A stretch of DNA of 64,000 nucleotides from Mesostigma viride (GCA_009746045.1 RPFO01000165.1:4123867-4187866); one strand, 5' to 3'. Positions 32,121 to 46,600 are shown, counted from the stretch's first letter. The notes: a model not told the origin generated them from the letters alone. Numbers and translations: made by a program.

Positions 32121-35100
32121 CTGTTGTCGCGAGCATCATCAAAACGCACAGAAGTCCAATGATGACAACGGGCGCTGCCCTGTGTAGTCAGTGCATCAAC
32201 TAGCTGCAATGTCATGGTAATAAGTTACAGGGCATCACGCAGGAGCGATACAGAATGATGGATAATAAGGGGCGCTGGTACTTAAGTACCTTCAACTTGC
32301 GCGTTGAGAGCAATACTGAACGCATCGCTCTCAGCCTGGCCGGGTGCATGCGTGCTTGGCCACGAGAGACAAGGGCCATGCACACGGGAAGGCCACTTAT
32401 AAAGCTATCTCAGGCTTTGGACATGCATATTATATTGATGGCGGGCAAAATAAAAACTTATTGCAGCTATAGAATTAAGGCACACATAAGAATCAGCTAG
32501 TACCATGTCATTTACCAAAAACACCCAATTATCATGCATTTTGCCGACCCGATGTCACCACACCACTACGTAGCAATCGGATCTGTTTGACATAGTACGA
32601 GGATTATAACCCAGGGCCGGTACGTAGGTGCATGGCAGCCATCAAACTCTGCCACAGATCGAGGGTTATGCCAAACTATCTTTCAAGTCCACCTGATTGA
32701 CTATTCTTACAAACTAGTTGATAAGAGCTGCTGTCAGAGCCCAAGATCCCACGTGCAGCTAATTAATATGTCCAAATGTTGTTTAAATACTAGCCATGAA
32801 CTGCGAACTGTAAGGATGCTCGCTATCAGTCACCAGTGCTTAACTTTATAAATGGTCACGTCAAAGCCACTCACCTATAGGACTTTCATACTGAAACAAA
32901 CATCACAGGCGAGTTAACAATGGGTCTGAAATTTCTTAACTAAGGCACTGAGGCCGGCAATCATCCGAGCATATATGCCGGAGATTCAATGATCAGACTC
33001 GGTCCAACTAGCCAGTTAATAAGCATCATGCTTAGCATATCTGGTAGCTGGTAAACTGCACGGCAAGATGATGGCCGGTCTGACATCTGTCAGCCATATA
33101 GCCTAATAGCCACATCCATCCAGGACTGTTTCCTTTTCTGCCATCAATTTATGTAAAGGCCGGATTGTGGGTTGGCATCCCTAATAATTGCTACCCTCCG
33201 CCGCCTGTTTGGCAACCATGAGAGCGATTGACGCCGCTGGTAGCGTGTGAGTGCAACATCGCATGCATTATTAATAGCAATTAGGCGTAAATTACAGCTC
33301 TAGTTGTACCGTACTCATACTGCAATTCATCCCATCCGATTTGGTTGCGGGATGAGAAAGTTCTTGAGTGCCGGAGCTGTACCATCGACCCTTGTGTAGT
33401 TAATTTCTTGCACCGCCTACCTAGCTAGATTGTCGAGCCTGCCGTATTTCTGGCCATAGTTAATATCGGCGGAGTATTATACAGACTTGTTTGGGCCAGT
33501 GAGCACGTGTCATTTTACGGCTCATGATTTGGTCACGGAATGACTAAGATATTAGTGTGGAAGCTACGAGAACCGGCACATTATGTCATGACTTGTACGT
33601 TCAAGGTCTTACGACTTATGGCTAGCGTACAATTCAGTCGTACTACTCGACTAGAGAGTGTTCACGGAATCAGTGGCTAGCGTAACGCATTCTCAGCACA
33701 TTTCAAACAAGCTACGCAATCTTGGTGCCATTAGCCTGTCGAGCACTCACAGTTCGTGCACCTTTGTGCATAAGAGGAAGACGCAATCCTCGTTGGTATA
33801 TCGATCATCCTCATGCCACGATGTAGCCACCACGGGATCCACATTATGTGGCTGGTGGACGAGAACGATGGCATGTGGTCCTGGCTAAATGAATTCCGAC
33901 AAATATCAATCAATGCAATTATCAATTACATCTCAAACGTGTTCCATCATCCCCCACACATATGTATCAAGGAGACAATGTATATATATATTTTCTCAAC
34001 ACTCTACCTTTAATTAGTTGTTGCTTCCAAAGCCCAGGTTGGTCAACTGCTAAGAAACCAGGCTGCCCAAACAGACCTGGCAGTTGGCAGCGCCAAATCA
34101 GTCATGTCTAAACGTCCTAGCGGCATATGGACAGCATAATACGTGCATCTGCATCGTTGGCATTCACGGCACGCTAGTAACTTACCCTCATAACCGCTCA
34201 AGTTCAAGTATAAGTTCAACTTCATGCAGTAACTTAGGCCTAGATGTGAGTGAGGGGACTCAGGTAGCTGACGTGATCAAAAGGCACCGTCTTGTTCTCT
34301 GATAGTAAGTAAGAAGTTAGAATTAGGCAGCATCTGGATTACAAAATCCTGACCGTACCTTCATTCTGCTCAACAGCGAGTTCTCTCCAAGCAAACCGCT
34401 GCCACCTGGACGATCCTGTTTGAACGCGCACCAGTGGAGGCAGACCATGTGCATGAGGTCGCAGCACCTCATGAAAAGGTATGGTATAATGAAACAAGTC
34501 TGCATGACTGGACATCACCCCATTAAATATTCGATTGCACTCCCGGACCTTGCCATGTCAGATTACAATTTATATGGCTTCTATATTGTGGGCTTGCATG
34601 AATTAATATGAGCTAGCGCTATGCGACACTGGTACAATTGAAGAAAACGAACCAGGTTTATAGCCTGGCGGCTGCCAGCGGACCGCGGTGCGCACGTTAG
34701 CTAATAGTGCCTGAGCACGGAGTGTATACAAACTACATCGCCTGTCAGAGCGACCACCGTAGAGTAGTCACAGTTTGTGCGTACGTTGACACAATTCATG
34801 TTGGCAGTCATCACAAAGGCAGCAAGAAGAATAGTGATCAAGAGATCTCAAGCCAGGTAGTGTCCCCTGGCTGCAGCAGCATGCATCAGGCCACAGCTTC
34901 AATTAAATGTGCCACAGAGGGTTACTACTTAGTAGTTCTTGATGCTGCACAAGCAAGTCCACCAATATAGGCTAGCTGCGCCCTGGCTGTAGAGGCTCTG
35001 CTGTATCCTAACAGCGCAATTCTATTTGCAAACCCATGCTGTCAGAGCAAATTTAACCAATAACGTCAGCTAGTCAATGTCCATTAAATACTTACAGAGT

Positions 35101-36027
35101 AACTCTTATCTCCATAACTAATTATACATAGGACTCTGCATAAAATACTTACATAGAAGTTCTCTAGGTTCTCAAACTTCGCATGCATGGAGCTACATGA
35201 GGCTATCAGGCTTAATTCTCCATTAATGCTGCATAGCTTCTGTAAGCAGTACACGACCAATGCCAGGAGCGCCCGGCTGCAATCAAGCTGCAATACGCCC
35301 AATGATCAAGTGGCCAATAAGATTATTTGAACTCACCATAATTTGTGGATGCTTTCGTTGATGTCCTTTCCTTGCCGCGTCAGGTAACCCTTCAATGCTT
35401 TCCTTCCTCTTGACTTGGTTGGTCAGCAGGAACGATCTGAAGCTGACCCGCCGCGTCTTTATCTTCTGATCAACCTCCTTGTAACGATGTTCAATTTCTC
35501 CAAGCTGACAGTCGATCAGACTACCAGCTTCTTCTTCTTATTGAATAGACGAGGCGGCGATACTCGAACTAGACAGCTAGATCGATCGCGCGGTATGCGC
35601 ACGCGCGTTGCAATCTGCAGATACATGTATGTATAAGTAGGCCGCATAGGCCGTACGTTGAACGCAGAAAGGAAAAGTACGGCATGCATATAATCAGAGC
35701 AACCAACCAGCAGGAAGATCACCTCAACCGGAGCGGCCATGCCATCATGCATATGACGCGTGCATGATGACTGTTCATGATCAAACATTAATTAGATGTG
35801 CAGCTTATATATGTATAATATAACGCTCCTAGCTATCCCTATAAATATCACAGACAGCTCATATACGCATGCCATGTGATCAGCTGTATTATGATCATGT
35901 ATAGGTCATGTCGACGTTCATCATATAATGTAATATAGTACATGCACATAGTTACAATGCACATAGTTAAACAATGCACATAGTTAAACAAGGGCGAAAC
36001 ACACGCCCTGATCAAGCAAGCTGTTGC

Positions 36028-36250
36028 CGGCCCCACCGTCTAGGTCATCTAAAAGTCGATCTTCACGTAAGCCAGCCATAATTTCAATGAACAAGCCGGC
36101 TACACATTCCCATCCACATTCATATTCATCATCCTGAACGACTCGAAAACGCGGAAAAGATAGTAACGGCAGGCTCGAGCTACCATGCCCCCGCGGATTC
36201 TCACGATCGATCTCTGGCCTGCGCGCGCTGGTAATTGTCTCCTGTATCAC
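36028..36250 (-). repeat. Dispersed repeat with conserved short reading frame, copy 2
   Basis: Minus-strand counterpart of 10466-10665, with the same order of motifs (GGAGACAA...CCAG, FRVVQDDEYE, IEIMAGLR, DDLD). DNA divergence with a retained frame suggests it was once coding. Confidence 0.6.
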
Positions 36251-38117
36251 GATCACATGCGCATGCAGGCGCATATTGCATATGGCGCATTATTATTTTT
36301 GCTGCTGTTTGCTTTGCAGTTAATATGCACATGATCAATTCATTAGCTGACTGCTGACGCGTGTAAATCCACGGCCAAGAAGGTTAGCACTGCAGCGTTA
36401 AACGCGACTGTACCACGTGTATATACGTAGCTATTTACATGCGGCCGCCTACATATAATACACGATGGATAATATATTCTTTTGTCATATTATATGCACG
36501 ATGCATGCATTAACGTATACTCATACGTGATATTCTGATTTCAGTGATTAATTCTAGAATAGAATATTTATAATGGCTGCAGTTTTGTCTGCATGCGGCC
36601 AGCTGGCTGCAAGTTATACTTGCCGAGATACTAAACCGCGTGGACGTCCATGGTGAGCCATAGCTAGCCCATAATTGAGAATGATAAATTACGCAGGTGA
36701 GAGTGGCGTATATATACGGAAGTTCAAGAAATAAATCAAGAGCTCTTTCCTATCTGATTGAACCTCGTGCAGGCTGATTGAACCTCGTGCAGGGGGGGGT
36801 ATTCGTCACCAAGAATTGGGATGTGCGTGGCAGAACTTCAGCGCACCTTTCACGTCTTGTCAGCTGCTTCCTGGCAATTTCACCTCACAATTCAAGTTCT
36901 GATCGCCAACGAAGCAAAAAACTGCTGCGACGAGCTCTGTACAGGTAAAAGGCCTTCGGATTTCTCACAGTACCTGCAGGCTGCAGATGGGTGTGTGGCT
37001 GTGTGCTCTACGTGCCTTGCGCCTTTTCTGCGGTGCGCAAGGCATGGCGGCTGGGAGAGCCGAAGGGCGAATGGCGTGGCGTCGGTGGCGATCAGGGCGA
37101 TACAGTACTGGTAACTGTACTGTAGGGTTTTTGGAATTCACACCGGGTGTTGGCTCGTGGCAGCCCAGTTTCGCGTGACGTGTGACACCAGGGTACGGTT
37201 CGCGTCGGAAAATACGGTAAACGTAAATAACGGGACGTTGCGAGCCGATTATTACGGGTGTATGATTCAGACCTGGACGGCACAACATTTACCACGAACG
37301 ACCGGGACGGCAGGCACCTGAAACAGGGCGACAACGAACGGACGCGACGGTCATGTCCAATGCGAACCGACGGGAACTGAACTTATTGCGGCTGGCAGCA
37401 TTAGGAAAGTGACATCGATGAATGTGCTTTCGTAAATCCCGTCTAAATCCCGTCCTACAGTAATCTAATTAACAAAAGCTTTGTTGGGCGTTACATATGA
37501 ATGCTATGAAAATGGCTTACGCGTTGTAATACGCCGCATCTAGCCCACCGGACATGCATGCGACCATGATTTGCCGGTGTTAATAAGGTTGGCAAGATCA
37601 GGTTATTGCTTATCTTGATAGTCGTCGTGGGGACGATCACGAATGCCTTTATAGCACGATGAAACTGTCGGTGCAGATCGAGGTAGAAGTGTCGTCAGAA
37701 GAAATACCCCTTGCTGAGGAATTTTTCCAGACTTTAAGGTCGGTTAACATCTGCAGACATGTTATGACTGCAGACATGTTATGAAACTGTCTTTCCTCGT
37801 CAACTTGCGAATCGGGATCGTGCAATTTGCTTGAACCACCCTGGTGCATCTTTGTTTTCAATCGTTGCTGGCCCGCAGCACCCGCGATGTTGATGCCATA
37901 TGTTCCCCGTGCAAGCCTAAGGCTTATTGAATAGTGGCCACATGGTAGATTGTTCGTGCGTCGATGCCTCTAAGCTAAATTTGACCGTGTTATGCAATCC
38001 ACTTACGAGTATTGATCAGCTCCTTCTCTGGCAAACTGGCGAACGTGTCGTTAATCTGTCTAGACTCGCCATTACGAGTCTCATCTCTTCCGGCGTGGCG
38101 CTCATAACGCGCGCATC

Positions 38118-38242
38118 CTGCATGCGTTTCTCAACGGCGGCATGCATTTCTCAACGGTTTCATGCATTTCTCAACGGCTGCATGCATTTCGCAACGGCTG
38201 CATGCATTTCTCAACGGCTGCAGGCGTTTCTCAACGGCTGTC
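38118..38242. repeat. 22-bp minisatellite, about six copies
   Basis: Units of TTTCTCAACGGCTGCATGCA with small changes (GCATGCATTTCTCAACGG). Confidence 0.9.
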
Positions 38243-38600
38243 TACCGTGACCTTGCCAGAATCACGCCCGATACCCCAGCGTCTGCATCTTCTTGCTAGT
38301 GTCATCTCCTCGCGACCGTCCAGCATCGCAATCAATCTACTCCTTGTAATCTCCTGCTCCCTTGGCCTGAGCCACAAAGTTTGAAAGTACACCGTCACTC
38401 AAATACTTCAAAACCATGCCGTTCATTTGCGCCCCCTTGGTTCATTTGCGTCCCGCATCCTTCCTTGACCCTGCAGGGCTCTGACAAATGACCTGAAAGT
38501 CACCTGCACTCCAAACGCCGCTGTAAATACATCCTCCCCGACCGCATCAGGGGAACCGCCCTGCACTGCCGCCTCGGCAGCAGCGGTCGAGACCCATGGC

Positions 38601-39744
38601 CCTGGCCATTCAACGGTCGTTGGGCAATCGCCCTTGGCTGACCGTTCCCCCAGGCCTGGCCACTCACTCGTCACGGACCAATCACCACAGGTTGGCCATT
38701 TGCCCATGTCTGGCCATTCACCTGTGGTGGACCACTCACCCCTAGTTGGCCATTCCCTTGTGGTGGGCCAATCATCCTTCCTGGCCAAGCCCAAGTCCTC
38801 GAGCTGCCCCCATCCACCCACCGCAACAGCTGGGGCCCTGTCAGGCCACGGACCCACCTCTGCAACGTCATTGACCTCAGTAACAAGTACCCCCGGCGCT
38901 GCACGCTCTGCACGTCGGCCTCTGTCGCCCTCCACCCCCGGCTCCGCCCCTGGCCCTGCATCCTGCTCCGCCCCACGCCATACCTCCCAATTTGCCCACG
39001 CCTTATCCTGCCCCTCCACACCTGCCCCTGCCTTTAGCCACCCTGCCCCTGCCCCTTCCACTTCCACTTCCCCATCCCCATCCCCTTCCCCTTCCCCTTC
39101 CCCTCCCCCTTCCCCTTCCCCTTCCCCTTCCCTCCCCTTCCCCTTCCCCTTCCCTTCCCCTCCCCCTTCCCCTTCCCCTTCCCCTTCCCTTCCCCTTCCC
39201 CTTCCCCTTCCCTTCCCCTTCCCCTTCCCCTTCCCCTTCCCCTTCCCCTTCCCTTCGCCTTCCCCTTCTCCTTCCCCTTCCCCTTCCCCATCCCCTGCCC
39301 CTGCCCCTGCCCCTGCCCCTGCCCCTGCCACTCCCACTGCCGCACCTCCCACCTCTGCAACTGCCGCACCTCCCACCCCTCCTGGCTTCTCCCCTGTGCC
39401 TGCTGTCCGGCGTGACTTCCCCCCAGGATTCCCCCCCCCCCCTGCCACCCCATCAGCCACCCCTCAGTTTGATACCACCTTCATCCATCAAGACCATATC
39501 ACCGACGACCACACGCCATCCAACCAGCCATCCCTTGCGCCCGCTCCCCCCGAACACCCTACCACCACACCATCCCATCCCCCCATCCCCCCCCCCCTCC
39601 TCCTCCCGCGGCCCTGCGGTGTCCACCCCGCCGACCCTGAGCACTGCCAGCGGTCTGGACGTCCCCGCCACCCCAGGGACCACCAGGGGGGCGGTCATCT
39701 CGTCCTCGGCCACTCCTCGCCCTGGTACCACCTCAGGGGGGGGG
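38601..39744 (+). other. Pro/Ser-rich upstream region of the WD40 gene
   Basis: Holds imperfect 30-bp repeats around TTGGCCATTC (38600-38780) and a CCCCTTCC/CCCTGCC array (39040-39330). Two plus-strand frames stay open (38634-39803 and 38992-39945). The second runs in frame into the WD40-gene exon, so part of this may be a disordered N-terminus (SPSPSP or PLPLPLP depending on frame). It could equally be 5' UTR or promoter. Homopolymer runs such as C12 near 39430 make the frame uncertain. Confidence 0.4.
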
Positions 39745-42700
39745 ATGGCAACGCTAGCTCCCGAGGCGCTCTCGGACCCGGACTTCCTGGCCTTCCGGCG
39801 TGAGGTGGCGTTGCTGGGAGACTTGGAGCTGGGGGGGGACCCTGAGACGGACGCGGGGCTGCTGGACGAGGTGGCCTCGCGCGTGAATGGGAGGCTTCGG
39901 GCCGCCGCTGGGGCACTGGAACGCGAGCAGGTGAGGAGCGTATGAGGGGGGATGAGGAGATGAGAGCGTATGGCGTTGATGCTGGTAACGGGAGCAGGTG
40001 AGGAGCGGAGGAGGGGGGCTGAGAACATAGTTGTATTTGAGGGGGGTGAGGGTACAGAAGTATATGAGGGGGGTGACGGATCTACATTGCACCAATACCT
40101 CAGAAACACGGCCACAATAGAAGTAAAGGAGGGGGGTGAGGGTATAGAAGTATATGAGGGGGGTGACGGATCTACATTGCACGAATACCTAAGAAACACG
40201 GCCACAATAGAAGTAAAGGAGGGGGGTGAGGGTATAGAAGTATATGAGGGGGTGACGGATCTACATTGCACCAATACCTAAGAAACACGGCCACAATAGA
40301 AGTAAAGGAGGGGGGTGAGGGTATAGAAGTATATGAGGGGGGTGACGGATCTACATTGCACCAATACCTAAGAAACACGGCCACAATAGAAGTAAAGGAG
40401 GGGGATGAGGAGAGGAACGTGTTCCCCAAATGTGCCGGCGGCGGCCAAGAACCCTATCTTGGCGTGGAGCGTGGCGCGAATGCTGGGAATGCGAGCAGGT
40501 GCGGGTCATGTGGGTGGGAATCTAGACATAGAGCAGGTGCGGGTCATGTGGGTGGGAATCTAGACATAGAGCAGGTGCGGGTCATGTGGGTGGGAATCTA
40601 GACATAGAGCAGGTGTGGGTCATGTGGGTGGGAATGAGAGCAGGGGCGGGTATGGCGGGTTCACAATATCAGCGTGGCAGAAGGAGGGGTGACATCTCCA
40701 GGCAAAATTTCCTGGGTACTAGGGGCCCGTCCCAGGGCCTGACTGCTGCGGTACGCGCCGGCCCCTATATGGAAACAGGGCTGGCGAGCAAAACGAGGGT
40801 CGGCGGCGGCGGTTCCGTATTCCTGGCCCCCAATAGCGCCGCGCTACATGGCAAGATGATTCGCCACGTAGCATCACATGATGCTGAGCCACGAGGCATA
40901 AAATGATGCTGAGCCACGTGGCATGATGCGGCATGCCTCCCCGGCGACAGGCCCAGGCAACTGGGGAAGTCCGCCGTAGCGGTCTACAGTACCTTTTTTT
41001 TAAAAATTGAAACAAAATTTACCTTAGGGGATAAAGTAATAAATAAATAATTTTTTTTTTCTCGTATAGCGCGGCGTGAGGGTTGTTAACCAATTATCAG
41101 ATGCCAGCACCCGTGTTTGTGTGTGCGTGATGCGTGCCGTCAAGCGTGAGGGTTTAAGATGCCAGCACCCGTGTTTGTGTGTGCGTGATGCGTGCCGTCA
41201 AGCGTGAGGGTTTGAGATGCCAGCACCCGTGTTTGTGTGTGCGTGATGCGTGCCGTCAAGCGTGAGGGTTCAAGATGCCAGCACCCGTGTTTGTGTGTGC
41301 GTGATGCGTGCCGTCAAGCGTGAGGGTTTGAGATGCCAGCACCCGTGTTTGTGTGTGCGTGATGCGTGCCGTCAAGCGTGAGGTTTTGAGATGCCAGCAC
41401 CCGTGTTTGTGCGTGCGTCATGCGTGCCGTCAAGCGTGAGGGTTCAAGATGCCAGCACCCGTGTTTGTGTGTGCGTGATGCGTGCTGTCAAGCGTGAGGG
41501 TTTGAGATGCCAGCACCCGTGTTTGTGTGTGCGTGATGCGTGCCGTCAAGCGTGAGGATTTGAGATGCCAGCACCCGTGTTTGTGTGTGCGTGATGCGTG
41601 CCGTCAAGCGTGAGGGTTTCAGATGCCAGCACCCGTGTTTGTGTGTGCGTGATGCGTGCCGTCAAGCGTGAGGGTTTGAGATGCCAGCACCCGTGTTTGT
41701 GTGTGCGTGATGCGTGCCGTCAAGCGTGAGGGTTTAAGATGCCAGCACCCGTGTTTGTGTGTGCGTGATGCGTGCCGTCAAGCGTGAGGGTTTGAGATGC
41801 CAGCACCCGTGTTTGTGTGTGCGTGATGCGTGCCGTCAAGCGTCTTGTGGTGACTTGGGTCAGCAGGGGCCGAGGGGCGCTGGCCGCTGCTGCCAGCCTT
41901 CTGTGAGCATACACACTGCGGCATGATGGGAAGCCACGTGGCATGATGCGGCATGCTGCGCCGGCTGTAGCATATGGGGGTCCAAACTCTAGGGGTGACG
42001 GCTGCACAAAAGTTGGCCCCTGGATCTCCCCTATAGGGGCCGAAAAGATGGGGGCCAGCTGGAACAGGTGCCGGTTGCTGCACGGGCCCCTAATATGGAA
42101 ATAGGGGCCAGACATTCTGGACCGGCGGCTGCAAGACCCGGCCCCTGTTTTTAGCTTGGCTGAATGTCACCCCTCCTGTGGCATATTGGCACTACCAACT
42201 AGGCACGAGTAACTAGCATATAGGCACTAACAACTTGGAACGCAAGGAGGTGCGGCAAGGGGAATCAGGATATGCGTTTGTGCGCAGGCAGGCAGGTGGG
42301 CTGGGGCTCCCTCCCTCCCTCCCTCCCACACACATGCACCAATACCCACACCCACCCAAGCACGTACCCACCCACCCAGGCATACACGCCCGCCCGCCCG
42401 CCCGCCCGCCCGCCATCACGCAGTCATGCCCTCCCTCCCTCTCTCCCTCCCTCCCTCCCTCCCTCCCTCCCTCCCTCCCTCCCTCCCTCCCTCCCTCCCT
42501 CCCTCCTCCCCTCCTCTCCCTCCCTCCTCCCTCCCTCCCTCCTCCCTCCCTCCCTCCTCCCTCCCTCCCTCCCTCCCTCCCTCCCTCCCTCCTCCCTCCC
42601 TCCCCTCCCTCCCTCCCTCCCTCCCTCCCTCCTCCTCCCTCCCTCCCTCCCTCCTCCTCCTCCCTCCTCCCTCCCCTCCCTCCCTCCCTCCTCCCTCCCT

Positions 42701-43618
42701 CCCTCCTCCCTCCCTCCCTCCCTCCCCCTCCCTCCCTCCCTCCTCCCTCCTCCCTCCCTCCTCCCTCCCTCCTCCTCCCTCCCTCCCTCCCTCTCCCTCC
42801 CTCCTCCTCCCTCCCTCCCTCCCTCTCCCTCCCTCCCTCTCCCTCCTCCCTCCCTCCCTCCCTCCCTCCCTCCCCCTCCCTCCCTCCCTCCTCCCTCCTC
42901 CCTCCCTCCCTCCCTCCTCCCTCCCTCCTCCCTCCCTCCCTCCCTCCTCCCTCCCTCCCTCCCTCCCTCCCTCCTCCCTCCCTCCCTCCCTCCCTCCCTC
43001 CCTCCCTCCTCCCTCCCTCCCTCCCTCCCTCCTCCCTCCCTCCCTCCCTCCCTCCCTCCCTCCTCCCTCCCTCCCTCCCTCCCTCCCTCCTCCCTCCCTC
43101 CCTCCCTCCCTCCCTCCTCCTCCCTCCCTCCCTCCCTCCTCCCTCCCTCCCTCCCTCCCTCTCCCTCCCTCCCTCCTCCTCCCTCCCTCCCTCCCTCCCT
43201 CCTCCCTCCCTCCCTCCTCCCTCCCTCCCTCCCTCCCTCCCTCCTCCCTCCCTCCTCCCTCCCTCCCTCCCTCCCTCCCTCCTCCTCCCTCCCTCCCTCC
43301 CTCCCTCCTCCCTCCCTCCCTCCTCCCTCCCCCTCCCTCCCTCCTCCCTCCCTCCTCCCTCCTCCCTCCCTCCCTCCTCCCTCCTCCCTCCCTCCCTCCC
43401 TCCCTCCCTCCCTCCCTCCCTCCCTCCCTCCCTCCCTCCCTCTCCTCCCTCCTCCCTCGGGGGGGAGGGAGGGGGGGGAGGGAGGAGGGAGGAGGGAGGG
43501 AGGGAGGGAGCAGTANNNNNNNNNNNNNNNNNNNNNNNNNNNNNNNNNNNNNNNNNNNNNNNNNNNNNNNNNNNNNNNNNNNNNNNNNNNNNNNNNNNNN
43601 NNNNNNCCCCCCCCCCCC

Positions 43619-43668
<50 letters not shown>

Positions 43669-46600
43669 CTCCCTCCCTCCCTCCCTCCCTCCCTCCCTCC
43701 CTCCCTCCCTCCCTCCCTCCCTCCCTCCCTCCCTCCCTCCCTCCCTCCCTCCCTCCCTCCCTCCCTCCCTCCCTCCCTCCCTCCCTCCCTCCCTTTCTTT
43801 TTGTTAGGGGAAGGAAGTGGGTTTTGCCTCCGCTGTCTATCTGCGTTGTCCCCTCCCGCCTCGGACCGGATTTTGTATTTCCTCACCACTGGGAGTTGAA
43901 TAGCCTCTGCTTCCGCTTTCATAGCCTCTGCTTCGGATGTACCATTTCTTTCTCTTCCGTGCCTGCTCACAAATTTTCCCCATTTTACACATCGGCTTCT
44001 CCAAATGTTCTCCTCCCTCCCCCCCCCCCCCCGCCCACTTGCAGGTGACTCAGCGCTTTTACCACGCGCTGACCCACGTCATCTTCGACCCCGCCGTGGA
44101 AAGCCGTGCGGTGCTTCCCTACCTGACGCTGCTCCCCCGGCTGGACCCAGAACCCCGCAAGGCCATCAGCGAGAAGCTGGTGAGGCACACGATCCAGCAC
44201 TTGAGCGCAAAGAGGGAGCCCGACCCCGACCGCTACGAGTTCTTCCAGCACGCGGATGCCTTCGCGTGCCTTGTGCCGCTAAAGTTTGTCAAGTCCACGG
44301 GGGCGGTCAAGCTTGTGCTGCGGCTGCTGGAGAGGAGGTGTGTAGGGAGCTCAAGACACATCTTTCAATTTCATGAAATCACACTCGCAGGGGCACACGC
44401 GCGGCTACAGGAGTATATAGTAGTACTTGTGTCCGTCCTTGCTATTGCTGTTATTGTATAGTATTGCTTGTGTCCGTCCTTGCTATTAATGTTATTGTAT
44501 AGTAGCACTTGTGTCCGTCCTTGCTAGTACTGTTATTGTATAGTACTTGTGTCCGTCCTTGCTATTACTGTTATTGTATAGTATTGCTTGTGTCCGTCCT
44601 TGCTATTACTGTTATTGTATAGTATTGCTTGTGTCCGTCCTTGCTATTACTGTTATTGTATAGTAGTACTTGTGTCCGTCCTTGCTATTAATGTTATTGT
44701 AAAGTAGTACTTGTGTCAGTCCTTGCTATTACTGTTATTGTATAGTATTGCTTGTGTCCATCCTTGCTATTACTGTCATTGTATAGTAGTACTTGTGTCC
44801 GTCCTTGCTATTACTGTTATTTGTATAGTAGTACTTGTGTCCGTCCTTGCTATTACTGTTATTTGTATAGTAGTACTTGTGTCCGTCCTTGCTATTACTG
44901 TTATTGTGTAGTATATCTTGTGTCAGTCCTTGCTATTATTGTTATTGTATAGTACTGCTTGTGTCCGTCCTTGCTATTACTGCTATTTTTTAGTAGTACT
45001 TGTGTCCGTCCTTGCTATTACTGTTATTGTGTAGTATATCTTGTGTCCGTCCTTGCTATTACTGTTATTGTATAGTAGTACTTGTGTCCGTCCTTGCTAT
45101 TACTGCTATTTTATAGTAGTACTTGTGTCCGTCCTTGCTATTACTGTTATTGTGTAGTAGTGCTTGTGTCCGTCCTTGCTATTACTGTTATTGTATAGTA
45201 CTGCTTGTGTCCGTCCTTGCTATTACTGTTATTGTATAGTATTGCTTGTGTCCGTCCTTGCTATTGCTGTTATTGTATAGTATTACTTGTGTCCGTCCTT
45301 GCTATTACTGTTATTGTATAGTACTTGTGTCCGTCCTTGCTATTACTGCTATTTTATAGTAGTACTTGTGTCCGTCCTTGCTATTACTGTTATTGTATAG
45401 TATTGCTTGTGTCCGTCCTTGCTATTACTGTTATTGTATAGTAGTACTTGTGTCCGTCCTTGCTATTAATGTTATTGTAAAGTAGTACTTGTGTCCGTCC
45501 TTGCTATTACTGTTATTGTATAGTATTGCTTGTGTCCGTCCTTGCTATTACTGTTATTGTGTAGTATATCTTGTGTCAGTCCTTGCTATTATTGTTATTG
45601 TATAGTACTGCTTGTGTCCGTCCTTGCTATTACTGTTATTGTATAGTATTGCTTGTGTCCGTCCTTGCTATTACTGTTATTGTATAGTATTGCTTGTGTC
45701 CGTCCTTGCTATTACTGTTATTGTATAGTAGTACTTGTGTCCGTCCTTGCTATTACTTTTATTGGTATAGAAGTACTTGTGTCAGTCCTTGCTATTACTG
45801 TTATTGTGTAGTATATCTTGTGTCAGTCCTTGCTATTAGTGTTATTGTATAGTACTGCTTGTGTCCGTCCTTGCTATTACTGCTATTTTATAGTAGTACT
45901 TGTGTCCGTCCTTGCTATTACTGTTTAACTGTTATTGTATAGTAGTACTTGTGTCCGTCCTTGCTATTACTGTTATTGTGTAGTATATCTTGTGTCAGTC
46001 CTTGCTATTATTGTTATTGTATAGTACTGCTTGTGTCCGTCCTTGCTATTACTGCTATTTTATAGTAGTACTTGTGTCCGTCCTTGCTATTACTGTTATT
46101 GTATAGTAGTACTTGTGTCCGTCCTTGCTATTGCTGTTTTTGTATGGTATTGGTGGTGAGTCATCTTCTATAGATTCAGCAATATCGGACATATTGGCAC
46201 CCCTCTCCGGTAAAGAGGTTTTTCGCAGTTGGGCTGTTTCGAAACGTTAAGTGAGATGCCTTCGGATCAGGAGACTCACACAGCCGCGAAATCATGCCAA
46301 AGGTCCGATGTTCGATTCCTTGCTGGTAGCTTCTAGGCTTTCTTACTTTCTGTGTTCCGCGGAATCTCAGATTTGGGCAGCTAGCGTTTTCAAGTTTGTT
46401 GCTTTCTGACGACAATTGTATGGTAGTACTTGTGTCCGTCCTTGCTATTACTGTTATTGTATAGTAGTACTTGTGTCCGTCCTTGCTATTACTGTTATTG
46501 TATAGTATTACTTGTGTCCGTCCTTGCTATTACTGTTATTGTATAGTAGTACTTGTGTCCGTCCTTGCTATTACTGTTATTATATAGTATTGCTTGTGTC

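Larger units (their letters stand above)
30746..38600. other. Gene-poor, AT-richer intergenic region
   Basis: Upstream of the TIR gene (30746-30900) is its probable 5' intron and leader. Beyond that I find no gene with motif or splice support over about 7.7 kb. The sequence is mixed, rich in CATG and TGCATG phrases, with only short ORFs. Repeats inside it are listed separately. Small non-coding genes cannot be excluded by eye. Confidence 0.5.

Noticed and set aside
31876-32187. Short ORF with repeated PPKRDW
   Set aside because: Comes from an 18-bp tandem repeat; no start, splice or homology support.
42213-44048. Long Gly/Arg/Glu- or Pro/Ser/Leu-rich ORFs
   Set aside because: Translation of CCCT/GGGA repeats across an assembly gap; no coding evidence.
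46230-46335. Possible tRNA gene (GTTCGATTCC)
   Set aside because: The flanking bases do not form a T-arm, acceptor stem or anticodon arm; only the B-box-like core is present, so I treat it as part of a SINE-like insertion.
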